DNA of 45,194 bases from an uncultured Clostridia bacterium (lineage in GTDB: Bacteria > Bacillota > Clostridia > TANB77 > CAG-465), in NCBI GenBank assembly GCA_948562205.1, contig CAOYAN010000015.1, forward strand, positions 1 to 45,194, read 5' to 3'. Position 1 is the first letter of the stretch, and the number at the start of each line of letters is the position of its first letter. Of the stretch, positions 1-8,331 are shown one piece after another. Under the pieces are notes generated by a model. It worked only from the letters and a program-made list of their open reading frames with translations, did no database searches and was not told the origin of the DNA. Made by a program: the position numbers and the translations under genes.

Positions 1-85
1 AATGTTGGTATTTTAATATTTTCTTTGCGAAAAAAAATTACTCCTCAAAGCTGTATGCTCAAAGTAGCTAAAGTAGTGTGTTTAC

Positions 86-125
86 ATAAAAAATCACAAG
101 ATCATTTTTTCTTGTGATTTTTTTG
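86..125 (-). terminator. Rho-independent terminator of the Ig-like protein gene
   Basis: A perfect 10-bp stem (91-100 with 111-120, AAATCACAAG/CTTGTGATTT) extends through flanking A and T runs to about 86-125. It lies 14 bases past the stop codon of the minus-strand gene and leaves a U-run on that strand. The flanking A/T runs would let it work in both directions. Bases 1-85 show nothing recognisable. Confidence 0.8.
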
Positions 126-138
126 TTTTTTATATTTC

Positions 139-1134
139 TTATCTACCTGTATTTGGATTTTGTATCCAATCATCTGGTTTTGAACTTGTAGTATCATCTA
201 CTAATTTAAAATATCCAGATCTTGTTACTTCATCTATTTTATTACCTACTTTATCTGTTGCTGTTCCAGCAGCTATTTTTATAAATTTCATACCACCTAA
301 ATCACCTTTTATATTAGATAAAGTGATTTTTCTACTATTTCCTTCTCCAGTTACTTTTATTTTAGCAGTAAATCCATATAATGTAATATCACTTTCTTTT
401 AAAATTATTTTATCTATTCCTACATTATCAGTATAATCAACATTAAAACTCACTTCTCCATCAACTTTTACTGATACAGGATTTGCTTTTGCAATTGAAA
501 TTTTAGGTTTTTCTGCATCTTTATCATTTGGTTTATTATTATTATTATTGTTATTGTTTTCATTGTTATTATTTTGATTATTATTACTATTATTGTTGTT
601 ATTATTGTTTTCGTTACCAGGATTTGTATTTTGATTTTGTCCTGGGTTTGGAGTAGGCTCAGGATTTGGTTCTGGTGTAGGAGTAGGTGTTGGTTCAGGT
701 TCTGGCTTTGGTGTTGGAGTTGGAGTAGGCGTTGGTTTATCTGCTTCAATTATTGTAAATGCTGGAGATGCTGGAGATGTCTTAGAAGAAGCATTACCAT
801 TTTTAGCAACACCTGCTTTTATAGCTATGTATCCTGATGCACCTACATTACCTTGTACATTACTAAGCACAACTAATTTTTCATTACTATTTACATTTTG
901 TACACTAACACTTGCTGTTACACCTCTTGCCATACCTACATCACTAGGTGAAATATAAAAACTTGTAGCATTATTTGCAACAACTCTATATGATACTGTA
1001 CCACCTACTTTTACCACACCTGAACTAGGTGGATATATTGATACAGTAGGTGTTGTAGCTGCCACAACAAAATTTAGGCATGGTACAGTCACAAATACTA
1101 ATAACATTAAAATAAGGCATACCAATTTTTTCAT
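139..1134 (-). CDS. Secreted protein with two homologous Ig-like domains and a Pro/Thr plus Asn-rich linker
   Basis: This 331-residue exported protein starts at the ATG preceded by AAAAAGGAG; upstream in-frame codons lie at or above the promoter and are not used. Residues 1-26 form a signal peptide (MKKLVCLILML...VVAA). Two beta-sandwich-like domains follow, about 27-132 and 213-320. Both have the pattern PxxSI...VKV(G/D)G.VS(Y/F).V, a later (V/I)xLSN(V/I)(Q/K)G(N/D)(V/L)G and (A/I)IKAG / IKIAAG, so they are an internal duplication. They are joined by a PTPTP/PEPEP stretch and a long Asn-rich run. There is no LPxTG motif or transmembrane tail, so attachment to the cell is unclear. A role as a secreted or wall-associated binding or structural protein is inferred; the exact family was not recognised. 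Confidence 0.75.
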   Translation of the reverse strand: MKKLVCLILMLLVFVTVPCLNFVVAATTPTVSIYPPSSGVVKVGGTVSYRVVANNATSFYISPSDVGMARGVTASVSVQNVNSNEKLVVLSNVQGNVGASGYIAIKAGVAKNGNASSKTSPASPAFTIIEADKPTPTPTPTPKPEPEPTPTPTPEPNPEPTPNPGQNQNTNPGNENNNNNNNSNNNQNNNNENNNNNNNNKPNDKDAEKPKISIAKANPVSVKVDGEVSFNVDYTDNVGIDKIILKESDITLYGFTAKIKVTGEGNSRKITLSNIKGDLGGMKFIKIAAGTATDKVGNKIDEVTRSGYFKLVDDTTSSKPDDWIQNPNTGR

Positions 1135-1173
1135 AATATCTTCTCCTTTTTTATTTTTATTACTCATATTTAT

Positions 1174-1202
1174 ATTATAACATAATTTACATAAATAAGC
1201 AA
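1174..1202 (-). promoter_or_regulatory. Sigma-A promoter of the Ig-like protein gene
   Basis: TTGCTT (1197-1202), a 17-base spacer and a perfect TATAAT (1174-1179) on the minus strand. Transcription would begin near 1167, giving a leader of about 30 bases before the ATG at 1134. This supports the short start of the coding region. Confidence 0.7.
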
Positions 1203-1208
1203 TCACTT

Positions 1209-2081
1209 TTAATGTGGATTTATATGTATAATTACATCATATATATAATCAAACTGATTAATGAGATCATCTTTTATTTTACCAGCTATATCATGACTTA
1301 AATTAATTGTCATATTACCATCCATAGAAACTTTCAAAATTATAATATTTTTGTTCCCTATTGGTTTTGAAATAATACTGTCAACATGTAAAATATCTTT
1401 AAATTCTAAAACCTTTTTAATTATTTCTTGTTGTTTTTCCTCATCAATGTTAGTGTCCATAAGTACTTTATATGCAGATTTAAAAAGATTAAATCCAGCA
1501 TAAGCTATCCAGCAAGAAATAAGTATACCTACTATACCATCAATAAAATAAAATCCAAAATAACTAGAAATAATACCTATTATAGTACCAAGTGTAACAA
1601 ATACATCATTTCTATGATCTTCCATACTTGCTTGTATAAGTAGGCTATTATATTTTCTACTTTTAAATTTAGTATAAAAATATAGTAATACTTTTACTAG
1701 AATAGTTATAATACACACAACTATAAGCCATATGGAAAATTCAATATGTGCCTTATTTATAATGCTCTCTATAGAACTATTAATCATCATAACTGATGCC
1801 ACTATCATAGATATACTGATAAGCTGAGTAAATACATACTCAGCCTTACCATGTCCATGAGGATGGTCATCATCATTTGGTTTTGAAGAAATCTTAGCAC
1901 CAATATATGACATAAGGGATGCAAATATATCTCCTGCACTATTTAGGGCATCTGCTATCATAGCCTGACTTCTTGCCATAAATCCTACTATTACTTTAAT
2001 AATTAGTAACAACAGATTAGCAACTATTCCAATAATACTTACCTTTTTAATAGTACTTGATCTCTCATCTAATTTTTCCAT
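1209..2081 (-). CDS. Cation diffusion facilitator family transporter
   Basis: A 290-residue inner-membrane divalent metal efflux protein of the CDF (FieF/CzcD-like) family. It has about six hydrophobic segments. A typical LIIKVIVGFMARSQAMIADALNSAGD segment near residue 30-55 carries the family's AD-A-NS-GD metal-site pattern, and HPHGHGKAEY follows TM2. The soluble C-terminal domain ends IYDVIIHINPH. Zn, Mn or Fe are the usual substrates of the family; the sequence does not settle which. The ATG (MEKLDERSS) was chosen because AGGA lies 5 bases upstream; a GTG four codons earlier is the alternative. Its ribosome site overlaps the valS stop codon, so it is cotranscribed with valS. Confidence 0.88.
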   Translation of the reverse strand: MEKLDERSSTIKKVSIIGIVANLLLLIIKVIVGFMARSQAMIADALNSAGDIFASLMSYIGAKISSKPNDDDHPHGHGKAEYVFTQLISISMIVASVMMINSSIESIINKAHIEFSIWLIVVCIITILVKVLLYFYTKFKSRKYNSLLIQASMEDHRNDVFVTLGTIIGIISSYFGFYFIDGIVGILISCWIAYAGFNLFKSAYKVLMDTNIDEEKQQEIIKKVLEFKDILHVDSIISKPIGNKNIIILKVSMDGNMTINLSHDIAGKIKDDLINQFDYIYDVIIHINPH

Positions 2082-2092
2082 AAAATTCCTCA

Positions 2093-4708
2093 CTATTTAT
2101 TATTTTTTAAATCATCTATTCTCTTTTCAACTTTAGATAATAAATCTTCATATTTTATAACTTTTGCCTTTTCAGCCTCTATTAACTTTGAAGGAGCTTT
2201 AGCAACAAAAGAATCATTTGAAAGCATACCTTGTGCTCTTTTTAACTCTTTTAAAATATTCTCTTTCTCTGTACCCAATTTATTTAGCTCAGCTTCTATA
2301 TCAATAGCACTAGACATATCTAAAAATACATTAATCTTCTCACCATGAATTGCTACAAATCTTGTATTGGCATCTTCAATATTATCTAAATACTCAATGT
2401 TTTCTATAAATCCTAGTTTCTTAAAGAAACTTTCTGAATTTTTAAATACTTCAAAAATACTTTTATCAACTACTACTTGAGTATTAGTCTTTTTAGAATT
2501 TACAATATCCATATTAGCTCTTGTATTTCTAATTTGTCTTATTATTTGTATTATATTTTCTACAATATTTTCCTCAAACTCAAAATCATATTTAACCTCA
2601 GGTAATCTTTCTTTCATAATTGATTCCATATCATGTTTTAAATTCATATATACTTCTTCTGTAATATATGGCATATATGGATGTAGAAGTTTAGTTGCAG
2701 CAATTAGTGTATAATTTAGAGTCCATATAGCAGTCTCATAAGATTTATCATTTTTATTATATAATCTTGGTTTTACCATCTCAATATATAAATCACAAAA
2801 TTCATTCCATATAAAATCATATATTTCTTGAACAGCAATACCAATTTCAAATTTATCAAAACAATCATTTACTTTATTTATTGTTTTAGACAGTCTTGTA
2901 AGTATCCACTTATCTTCTGGCATTAGATTTGATGGCTCGGTTATTTTTAAATCATCAAGATACATATTAACAAATTTTGCAGCGTTCCAAAGCTTGTTTA
3001 CAAAATTTCTACTTGCCTCAACTTTTTCTGGAATATATCTTACATCATTTCCAGGTGTAATATTTTGAATAAGAGAAAGTCTTAGTGCATCTGTTCCATA
3101 TTCATCTATAACATCTAATGGATCAACACCATTCCCCAAAGATTTTGACATCTTTCTTCCTTTTGCATCTCTTACAAGTCCATTAATAAATACATGTTCA
3201 AAAGGTGTTTTTCCCATATATTCAATACCTGAAAAAATCATTTTACTAACCCAGAAAGTTATAATATCATATCCAGTAACAAGCATTGAATTTGGATAAA
3301 AATACTCTAAATCCTCAGTTTTATTAGGCCATCCAAGAATAGAGAAAGGCCAAAGTGCAGAACTAAACCATGTATCTAGTGTATCTTCATCTTGAGTTAG
3401 ATGACCACCACACTTACAAGTATCAATATGTGTTTTTGATACTGTAATTTCATCACATTTGTCACAGTAATATGCAGGTATTCTATGTCCCCACCAAAGT
3501 TGTCTTGATATACACCAGTCTTGAATATTCTCCATCCAGTTAAAATATGTTTTTTCAAATCTTTTTGGAACAAATTTAGTCTCATCATTTCTAACTGCTT
3601 CAATTGCAGGTTTTACTAATTCTTCCATTTTAACAAACCATTGATTTGAAATATATGGCTCAATTGTTGTATGACATCTATAACAACTACCAACATTATG
3701 AGTATATGGTTCTATTTTAACTAAATATCCAGTCTCTTTTAATTTTTCTACTATTTTTTCTCTTGCCTCCATAGTAGTCATATGCTCATATTCACCAGCA
3801 TTTTCATTTAATGTACCATCATCATTTAAAATATTTATAAATTCTAAATCATGTCTTTTACCAACTTCAAAATCATTAGGATCATGAGCTGGAGTCATTT
3901 TAACAACACCAGTACCAAACTCTTTTTCAACATATCTATCTGCAATTATAGGGATATATTTATTAACAATAGGTAAATATGCTCTCTTACCTACCACATC
4001 TTTATATCTTTCATCATCAGGATTTACAGCAACACCAGTGTCTCCAAGCATTGTTTCAGGTCTAGTTGTTGCAACAACTAAATATTTATCACTATTTTCA
4101 ATAGGATATTTAACATGCCAAAGATATGAATCTTTTTCTTCATATTCAACTTCTGTCTCAGATATAGGTGTTTTACAATTAGGACACCAGTTAACTATTC
4201 TTTTACCTTTATATATTAACCCTTTATTATATAATCTTTCAAAAACTTCAAGTACAGCATCAGAGCATCCCTCATCCATTGTAAATCTTTCTCTTGACCA
4301 ATCACAAGAACACCCAAGTCTTCTAAGCTGAGAAGTTATTTCACCACCATATTTTTCTTTCCAAGCCCAAGTTTCCTTTAAAAAAGCTTCTCTTCCAATT
4401 TCAGCTTTTGATTTTCCTTCTTTTTTTAATTTTTCTATAACTTTAACTTCAGTTGCAATACTTGCATGATCAGTACCAGGTACCCAAAGTGTTGGCTCTC
4501 CATTTAATCTATGATACCTTATAAATACATCTTGAATTGTATTAACAAGTGCATGACCAATATGTAATTTTGCAGTTACATTTGGTGGTGGCAAAGATAT
4601 TACAAAAGGTTTCTTACTCTTATCAATAATAGGCTTAAAGTATCCTTTCTCTTCCCAATTTTTATATATTTCTCTTTCTCTTTTTGAATAATCAAATTTA
4701 TTCTCCAT
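2093..4708 (-). CDS. valS: Valine-tRNA ligase
   Basis: An 871-residue class Ia synthetase charging tRNA-Val, of normal bacterial length. The N-terminus has the ATP-binding signature PPPNVTAKLHIGHAL. The CP1 editing domain follows (TTRPETMLGDTGVAV), with Cys pairs (NWCPNC; later CYRCH and CDKC) suggesting bound zinc. The second ATP motif is KMSKSLGNG. An anticodon-binding domain and a C-terminal coiled-coil arm (ELNKLGTEKENILKELKRA...) complete it. ATG follows AAGGAGAG at good spacing. The gene is last but one in an operon led by a T-box, so it is expected to be induced by uncharged tRNA-Val. Certain by motif. Confidence 0.98.
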   Translation of the reverse strand: MENKFDYSKREREIYKNWEEKGYFKPIIDKSKKPFVISLPPPNVTAKLHIGHALVNTIQDVFIRYHRLNGEPTLWVPGTDHASIATEVKVIEKLKKEGKSKAEIGREAFLKETWAWKEKYGGEITSQLRRLGCSCDWSRERFTMDEGCSDAVLEVFERLYNKGLIYKGKRIVNWCPNCKTPISETEVEYEEKDSYLWHVKYPIENSDKYLVVATTRPETMLGDTGVAVNPDDERYKDVVGKRAYLPIVNKYIPIIADRYVEKEFGTGVVKMTPAHDPNDFEVGKRHDLEFINILNDDGTLNENAGEYEHMTTMEAREKIVEKLKETGYLVKIEPYTHNVGSCYRCHTTIEPYISNQWFVKMEELVKPAIEAVRNDETKFVPKRFEKTYFNWMENIQDWCISRQLWWGHRIPAYYCDKCDEITVSKTHIDTCKCGGHLTQDEDTLDTWFSSALWPFSILGWPNKTEDLEYFYPNSMLVTGYDIITFWVSKMIFSGIEYMGKTPFEHVFINGLVRDAKGRKMSKSLGNGVDPLDVIDEYGTDALRLSLIQNITPGNDVRYIPEKVEASRNFVNKLWNAAKFVNMYLDDLKITEPSNLMPEDKWILTRLSKTINKVNDCFDKFEIGIAVQEIYDFIWNEFCDLYIEMVKPRLYNKNDKSYETAIWTLNYTLIAATKLLHPYMPYITEEVYMNLKHDMESIMKERLPEVKYDFEFEENIVENIIQIIRQIRNTRANMDIVNSKKTNTQVVVDKSIFEVFKNSESFFKKLGFIENIEYLDNIEDANTRFVAIHGEKINVFLDMSSAIDIEAELNKLGTEKENILKELKRAQGMLSNDSFVAKAPSKLIEAEKAKVIKYEDLLSKVEKRIDDLKNNK

Positions 4709-4720
4709 AAAAATCTCTCC

Positions 4721-4912
4721 TTATCTTACTAAATAAATTATAACTAGTGAAATTATTGTAACAATTGTTCCAACTATTTTAACAAGTGCTACACTTTTAT
4801 TTATATTATCATTTTTACTCTTACTTTTGACGACTCCTCTTGCATTAAATATGCAAAATACCGCAACAAGTAATAAAATAAGTGCTATAAATACTACTAC
4901 ATTTTCTAACAT
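4721..4912 (-). CDS. Small two-TM membrane protein between the T-box leader and valS
   Basis: A 63-residue protein with two hydrophobic helices (about 3-24 and 41-62) separated by a basic loop (ARGVVKSKSKNDN). No family is recognised. The open frame extends to an ATG at 4945, but that codon sits in the 3' arm of the T-box terminator, so translation there is unlikely. The ATG at 4912 (MLENVVVF) with GGTGATT upstream is preferred; a third ATG lies between. It stops 12 bases before valS and would be controlled by the same T-box. The second helix (ALVKIVGTIVTIISLVIIY) resembles small membrane proteins found near transport genes, but no function can be assigned. Confidence 0.6.
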   Translation of the reverse strand: MLENVVVFIALILLLVAVFCIFNARGVVKSKSKNDNINKSVALVKIVGTIVTIISLVIIYLVR

Positions 4913-4931
4913 AACAATCACCATCACATTC

Positions 4932-5190
4932 AAAAAAACAGCCATTTATCCTATAATTTAAGGACGAATGACTGTAATTCGCGGTACCACCTTAATTCAT
5001 GTTTACACATGCTCTCAATTACACATTTACCGAGTGTTACGGAATATACTTACACATTTTCACTTCAGTATATCAGCTCCCAAGCTACCTTCAAATATGT
5101 TTACTTAAGAAATCTTTCAGCTAATAAATTTCTCTCTCTAAAAGCAACCTTTATTTTACTCCTCTTGTTCACAGCTTTTATCTAAATTTA
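4932..5190 (-). promoter_or_regulatory. T-box leader controlling valS
   Basis: A tRNA-sensing leader on the minus strand. The T-box antiterminator sequence AAGGTGGTACCGCG sits at about 4980-4993. It is followed by the terminator: a 14-bp stem (4962-4975 with 4938-4951, G-U pairs allowed) and a run of seven U. Upstream are the AGAGAGA element (5131-5137) and the CUGAAAG motif typical of stem I, and a hairpin ATATAC...GTATAT. A GUA at 5086-5088 (GGUAGC) is a candidate valine specifier codon, matching the downstream valS; this codon placement is tentative because I could not fold stem I by computation. Confidence 0.9.
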
Positions 5191-5195
5191 AAAAA

Positions 5196-5224
5196 ATTAT
5201 AACATAATAAATAGTATTTTTCAA
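5196..5224 (-). promoter_or_regulatory. Sigma-A promoter of the T-box/valS operon
   Basis: TTGAAA (5219-5224), a 17-base spacer and TATAAT (5196-5201). It would start the transcript near 5189, just before the T-box stem I. Confidence 0.85.
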
Positions 5225-5558
5225 GAGAAAATACAAAATTTTATTAACATAACAAACTAAAAGCTTCAAAAAATATAAACAATAAATACAAAATCGTTAT
5301 AGTAAAAATGCAACAATTAATTGTTTTATGTAATCTCATCGTATAATCTTATAATATATTATTTTCATATTATACTATCCTTTAAAAATGAAAAACTAAT
5401 TTTATAAATTATATTTAAGTCATTTGACAATAAAAATGGAATATTAAGGCAAATACGAGTCATTTAGAAAAGAATAAGATAAACTATTTTTAGAAATGTC
5501 AAAATTTTCACAGGCAATATACTTTTATAAATGATAATAACATGAATCATTCCTTATA
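5225..5558. other. AT-rich intergenic stretch without a recognised gene
   Basis: About 330 bases between the valS promoter and the ferredoxin terminator. No open frame with a ribosome site is seen on either strand. A short direct repeat, (A)GTCATTT, occurs at about 5418 and 5458. Nothing else can be supported. Confidence 0.4.
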
Positions 5559-5644
5559 TTTCTATCCAAATTTATTGTTTACAATTTTAACACATTTTTC
5601 TATTTTGTGTTAAAATTGTAAATAAATTCATTTTTGTATAGAAA
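5559..5644. repeat. 86-bp nested palindrome with a perfect 17-bp core hairpin
   Basis: The core arms are TTTACAATTTTAACACA (5578-5594) and its exact complement (5606-5622) around an 11-base loop. Outer ends TTTCTAT (5559-5565) and ATAGAAA (5638-5644) are also exact complements, and the segments between align with small gaps (AAATTTATTG against TAAATTCAT). The whole could fold into one long hairpin. It could be a remnant of a small inverted-repeat element or just a strong fold upstream of the ferredoxin terminator. Confidence 0.6.
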
Positions 5645-5667
5645 AAATCAGCACTTTATGCTGATTT
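5645..5667 (-). terminator. Terminator of the acpS-ferredoxin operon
   Basis: A perfect 9-bp stem AAATCAGCA (5645-5653) / TGCTGATTT (5659-5667) with a 5-base loop, followed on the minus strand by a U-run. It lies 10 bases past the ferredoxin stop codon. Confidence 0.85.
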
Positions 5668-5677
5668 AATTAATCTA

Positions 5678-5848
5678 TTATTCTTGTTCAGGTGCTCCCA
5701 TAGGACATACAGCTTTACAAGCTCCACATTCTATGCATTTAGTTGGATCAATAACATATTTATCATCACCCATTGATATAGCACCAACTGGACATTCAGC
5801 CTCACATGCGCCACAAGAAACACATTTATCAGTTATTTTATAAGCCAC
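5678..5848 (-). CDS. 2[4Fe-4S] ferredoxin
   Basis: A 56-residue clostridial-type ferredoxin starting at GTG after GGGAGGTG. Two CxxCxxCxxxCP cluster motifs are present: CVSCGACEAECP (residues 9-20) and CIECGACKAVCP (38-49). Each binds one [4Fe-4S] cluster, with the last Cys of each motif completing the opposite cluster in this family. It is a soluble low-potential electron carrier. It is the last gene of the acpS-metG-lepB-holB-yaaT operon, 30 bases after yaaT, and is followed directly by a terminator. Length and motif spacing are normal, so the call is firm. Confidence 0.96.
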   Translation of the reverse strand: MAYKITDKCVSCGACEAECPVGAISMGDDKYVIDPTKCIECGACKAVCPMGAPEQE

Positions 5849-5878
5849 TTATAACACCTCCCTATAAAATTCTATATT

Positions 5879-6733
5879 TTAATCTTTTTCATCTTCATTT
5901 TGAATACTTTCTTTTCTTCTAGATCTCCACTTAAGTTCTTTAGCATGATACACTTCATATCTTTCATCTTCTTTAGTCTCGCCAAACTTAACTTTTACTT
6001 TAAGACCTAAAATATCTACATTTACAACCTTACCTGTCTCTCTACTTTCTCTTACTTCAACAAAATCTCCAACTCTAGGTAACTCTTTTAAATTATCTTT
6101 ATATGCTTCTTCTTCATATTTTAAACAACACATAAGCTTACCGCATGAACCAGAAAGTTTTGACATATTAATTTGTAAACCTTGTTCTTTAGCCATCTTT
6201 ATAGTAACTGGTTCAAAATCTTGTAAATGCGTTCTACAACAAATTTCTTTACCACACATTCCAAGACAAGAATATAATTTTGTCTCATCACGAGGTCCTA
6301 TTTGTCTAAGCTCAATTCTTGCTCTATATCTTGAAGCAATTACTTTTACTAATTCTCTAAAATCAACTCTTTCTTCAGATACAAAATATATAATAAGTTT
6401 TGATGAATCAAATGTATATTCTGCCATTAGAATTTTCATAGTAAGTCCTAACTTTTTAGCCTCATTTCTACAAAATTCTAATGCTTCTTTTGCCTTTAAT
6501 TCATTTTCTTTTATTTTTTCTATATCTTCTATAGTTGCTTTTCTAATAATTTTATCATATTCTTTATCTTCATTTATCTCATTTTCAGTAAGTATTTTCA
6601 CTACTCTCGCAAGTTCTTCACCACGTTCAGTTTCAACTAAAACGTTATCTGATACTTCTAGTTTATTATCTAGAGCATCAAAAAAGAACAATTTACCATT
6701 TTTTTTAAGTCTTACTCCTATTATATTTTTCAT
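5879..6733 (-). CDS. yaaT: PSP1 domain protein (YaaT family)
   Basis: A 284-residue cytoplasmic protein of the PSP1/YaaT family. The signature central region is rich in Cys: CLGMCGKEICCRTHL near 157-171 and SGSCGKLMCCLKYE near 195-208. In B. subtilis, YaaT acts with YlbF and YmcA in a complex that influences sporulation, biofilm formation and RNase Y-dependent mRNA processing; that role is from the family. Here it follows holB by 10 bases, the same order as in many Firmicutes. The C-terminal tail is charged (KWRSRRKES). ATG is preceded by AAGGAGAG. Confidence 0.93.
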   Translation of the reverse strand: MKNIIGVRLKKNGKLFFFDALDNKLEVSDNVLVETERGEELARVVKILTENEINEDKEYDKIIRKATIEDIEKIKENELKAKEALEFCRNEAKKLGLTMKILMAEYTFDSSKLIIYFVSEERVDFRELVKVIASRYRARIELRQIGPRDETKLYSCLGMCGKEICCRTHLQDFEPVTIKMAKEQGLQINMSKLSGSCGKLMCCLKYEEEAYKDNLKELPRVGDFVEVRESRETGKVVNVDILGLKVKVKFGETKEDERYEVYHAKELKWRSRRKESIQNEDEKD

Positions 6734-6743
6734 TTAACTCTCC

Positions 6744-7577
6744 TTAAATGTTATCAATTATCTTAAATAACATATTGTCCATAATAATATCATAATTGCC
6801 ATTAAACTTCAATCTTACTTTTGCATTTTCCACATATTTAACAGTAGAATATTTATTTTTACTATATAATATATATTCAAAATAATCTAACATATATGAT
6901 ATAGTAAAATCTATATCTTCCATACACTTAAAAGAAGATATAACGTCTTTTTTTATTACATTTTCATATAATTTATCTATATTATTAAACTTTTCAATAA
7001 GATTATCTTTGATTATATTTACTGCCATACCTATTGATCCATCAATAAAATTTAAAATATTATCTGATAATTCAACATTATAATTTACTTTAATATAATA
7101 TTTTAATTCTTCAGCAGATACTCCATCAAATACTATTTCATTTACTCTAGAAAGTATAGTTGGAAGAAAAGCATTTGTATTAGAAGATATTAAAATAATT
7201 ACTGCATATTTTGGAGGCTCTTCTAACGTTTTAAGTAATGAATTTTGGGATGCAATATTTAAAAGATGAGCATCATCTATAATATATACTTTTCTCTTTC
7301 CACTAATTGGTGATATATATATATCATCTATTACATCTTTTCTTATTTGTTCTACTAAAATATCTTTTTTATCTTCTCTTTTTGTTATATATTTAAAATC
7401 AGGACTACTTTCTAAATTATCCACTTTAAGTAGCCTCTTTGCAAACTCTTTTGCAAATTTTGCTTTTCCAATGCCTTTTTTTCCAGAAAATAAATATGCA
7501 TGAGAGATATTATCATTTTCTAGAAAATTTATAAACAATTCTTTTTCTTTTTTTAGTCCAATAATATCCTCAAACAT
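6744..7577 (-). CDS. holB: DNA polymerase III subunit delta'
   Basis: A 277-residue AAA+ clamp-loader subunit that works with the dnaX product and delta. The N-terminus HAYLFSGKKGIGKAKFA is a Walker A-like loop in which the usual Thr/Ser after GK is Ala, fitting a subunit that does not hydrolyse ATP. YIIDDAHLL is the Walker B-like segment, and LLKTLEEPP and LPTILSRV (SRC-like motif, here SRV) are typical. The zinc-binding cysteines seen in many homologues are absent. It sits 17 bases after lepB and 10 before yaaT. Confidence 0.92.
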   Translation of the reverse strand: MFEDIIGLKKEKELFINFLENDNISHAYLFSGKKGIGKAKFAKEFAKRLLKVDNLESSPDFKYITKREDKKDILVEQIRKDVIDDIYISPISGKRKVYIIDDAHLLNIASQNSLLKTLEEPPKYAVIILISSNTNAFLPTILSRVNEIVFDGVSAEELKYYIKVNYNVELSDNILNFIDGSIGMAVNIIKDNLIEKFNNIDKLYENVIKKDVISSFKCMEDIDFTISYMLDYFEYILYSKNKYSTVKYVENAKVRLKFNGNYDIIMDNMLFKIIDNI

Positions 7578-7594
7578 ATATATCTCCTTTTCTA

Positions 7595-8293
7595 TTATTT
7601 TAAAGTTCCAATTTTATTTAGTGGCCATACTCTACAAAGCACATAACCATTTACTTTAGATAATGGAACACAACCAAAATATCTTGAATCTCTACTCTCA
7701 GCTCTATTATCACCCATAACAAATACTGTTCCCTCAGGTACTATTAAATCAGTATATTCACCATTTTTAGGTGTATCTTCCTCTCTTATATAGTCTTCTT
7801 CTAATTTTTGTCCATTTAGATATACACTACCATCATCGCTAATTACTATATGGTCTCCTGCAACACCAATAACTCTTTTAATATAACTTACTTTTCCAAC
7901 GCCAATAAATTCATGTAAAAATTTTGTTATACCAGTATATACTTCATATTGTGCAACTGGATAGTTATCTTTTTGATCAACATATAGTTTTATATCTATA
8001 GGAGATTCGAAAGTTATTATATCGCCATATTTTAATTCTTTCTTAAATATAGTAGGTCTTTGTAATATAACCTTTTCCCCTTCTTTTGCAGTAGGATACA
8101 TTGATGCTTGTTTTACACCAGATACAGATCCTATAAAATAATTAAGATTTAAGTATAATACATATGCTATTACTATACATATTATCCACTCAAAAATTTC
8201 TTTTAGAATTCCTCTAATTTTTCTTTTTTTCTCATTAGAGTCCTCTACTTGTTGATAATTTTCATCATCATAATATTTGTTTTCTTCTTCCAT
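7595..8293 (-). CDS. lepB: Signal peptidase I (bacterial type)
   Basis: A 232-residue membrane serine protease that removes signal peptides from exported proteins. An acidic/basic cytoplasmic tail (1-32) precedes one transmembrane helix (about 34-54). The catalytic Ser is in QASMYPT (about Ser64) and the general-base Lys in YIKRVIG (about Lys139). The downstream signature VFVMGDNRAESRDSRYFG is complete. This is the Ser/Lys type, in contrast to the Ser/His SipW-type enzyme at 22.7 kb. It lies in the metG-lepB-holB operon. RBS AGGAGGCT precedes the ATG. Confidence 0.95.
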   Translation of the reverse strand: MEEENKYYDDENYQQVEDSNEKKRKIRGILKEIFEWIICIVIAYVLYLNLNYFIGSVSGVKQASMYPTAKEGEKVILQRPTIFKKELKYGDIITFESPIDIKLYVDQKDNYPVAQYEVYTGITKFLHEFIGVGKVSYIKRVIGVAGDHIVISDDGSVYLNGQKLEEDYIREEDTPKNGEYTDLIVPEGTVFVMGDNRAESRDSRYFGCVPLSKVNGYVLCRVWPLNKIGTLK

Positions 8294-8331
8294 CTTTTGT
8301 AAGCCTCCTATAATTTTATTTAATATACAAA

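Noticed and set aside
536..612. ATT/TTG trinucleotide array as a DNA repeat or CRISPR-like element
   Set aside because: It encodes the Asn-rich linker of the Ig-like protein; no spacer structure.
574..837. Plus-strand frame rich in Trp, Cys and Arg opposite the Ig-like gene
   Set aside because: It is the complement of the Pro/Thr and Asn repeat codons; no ribosome site or plausible protein.
4913..4945. N-terminal MAVFLNVMVIV for the small membrane protein
   Set aside because: The ATG and following U-run belong to the T-box terminator hairpin.
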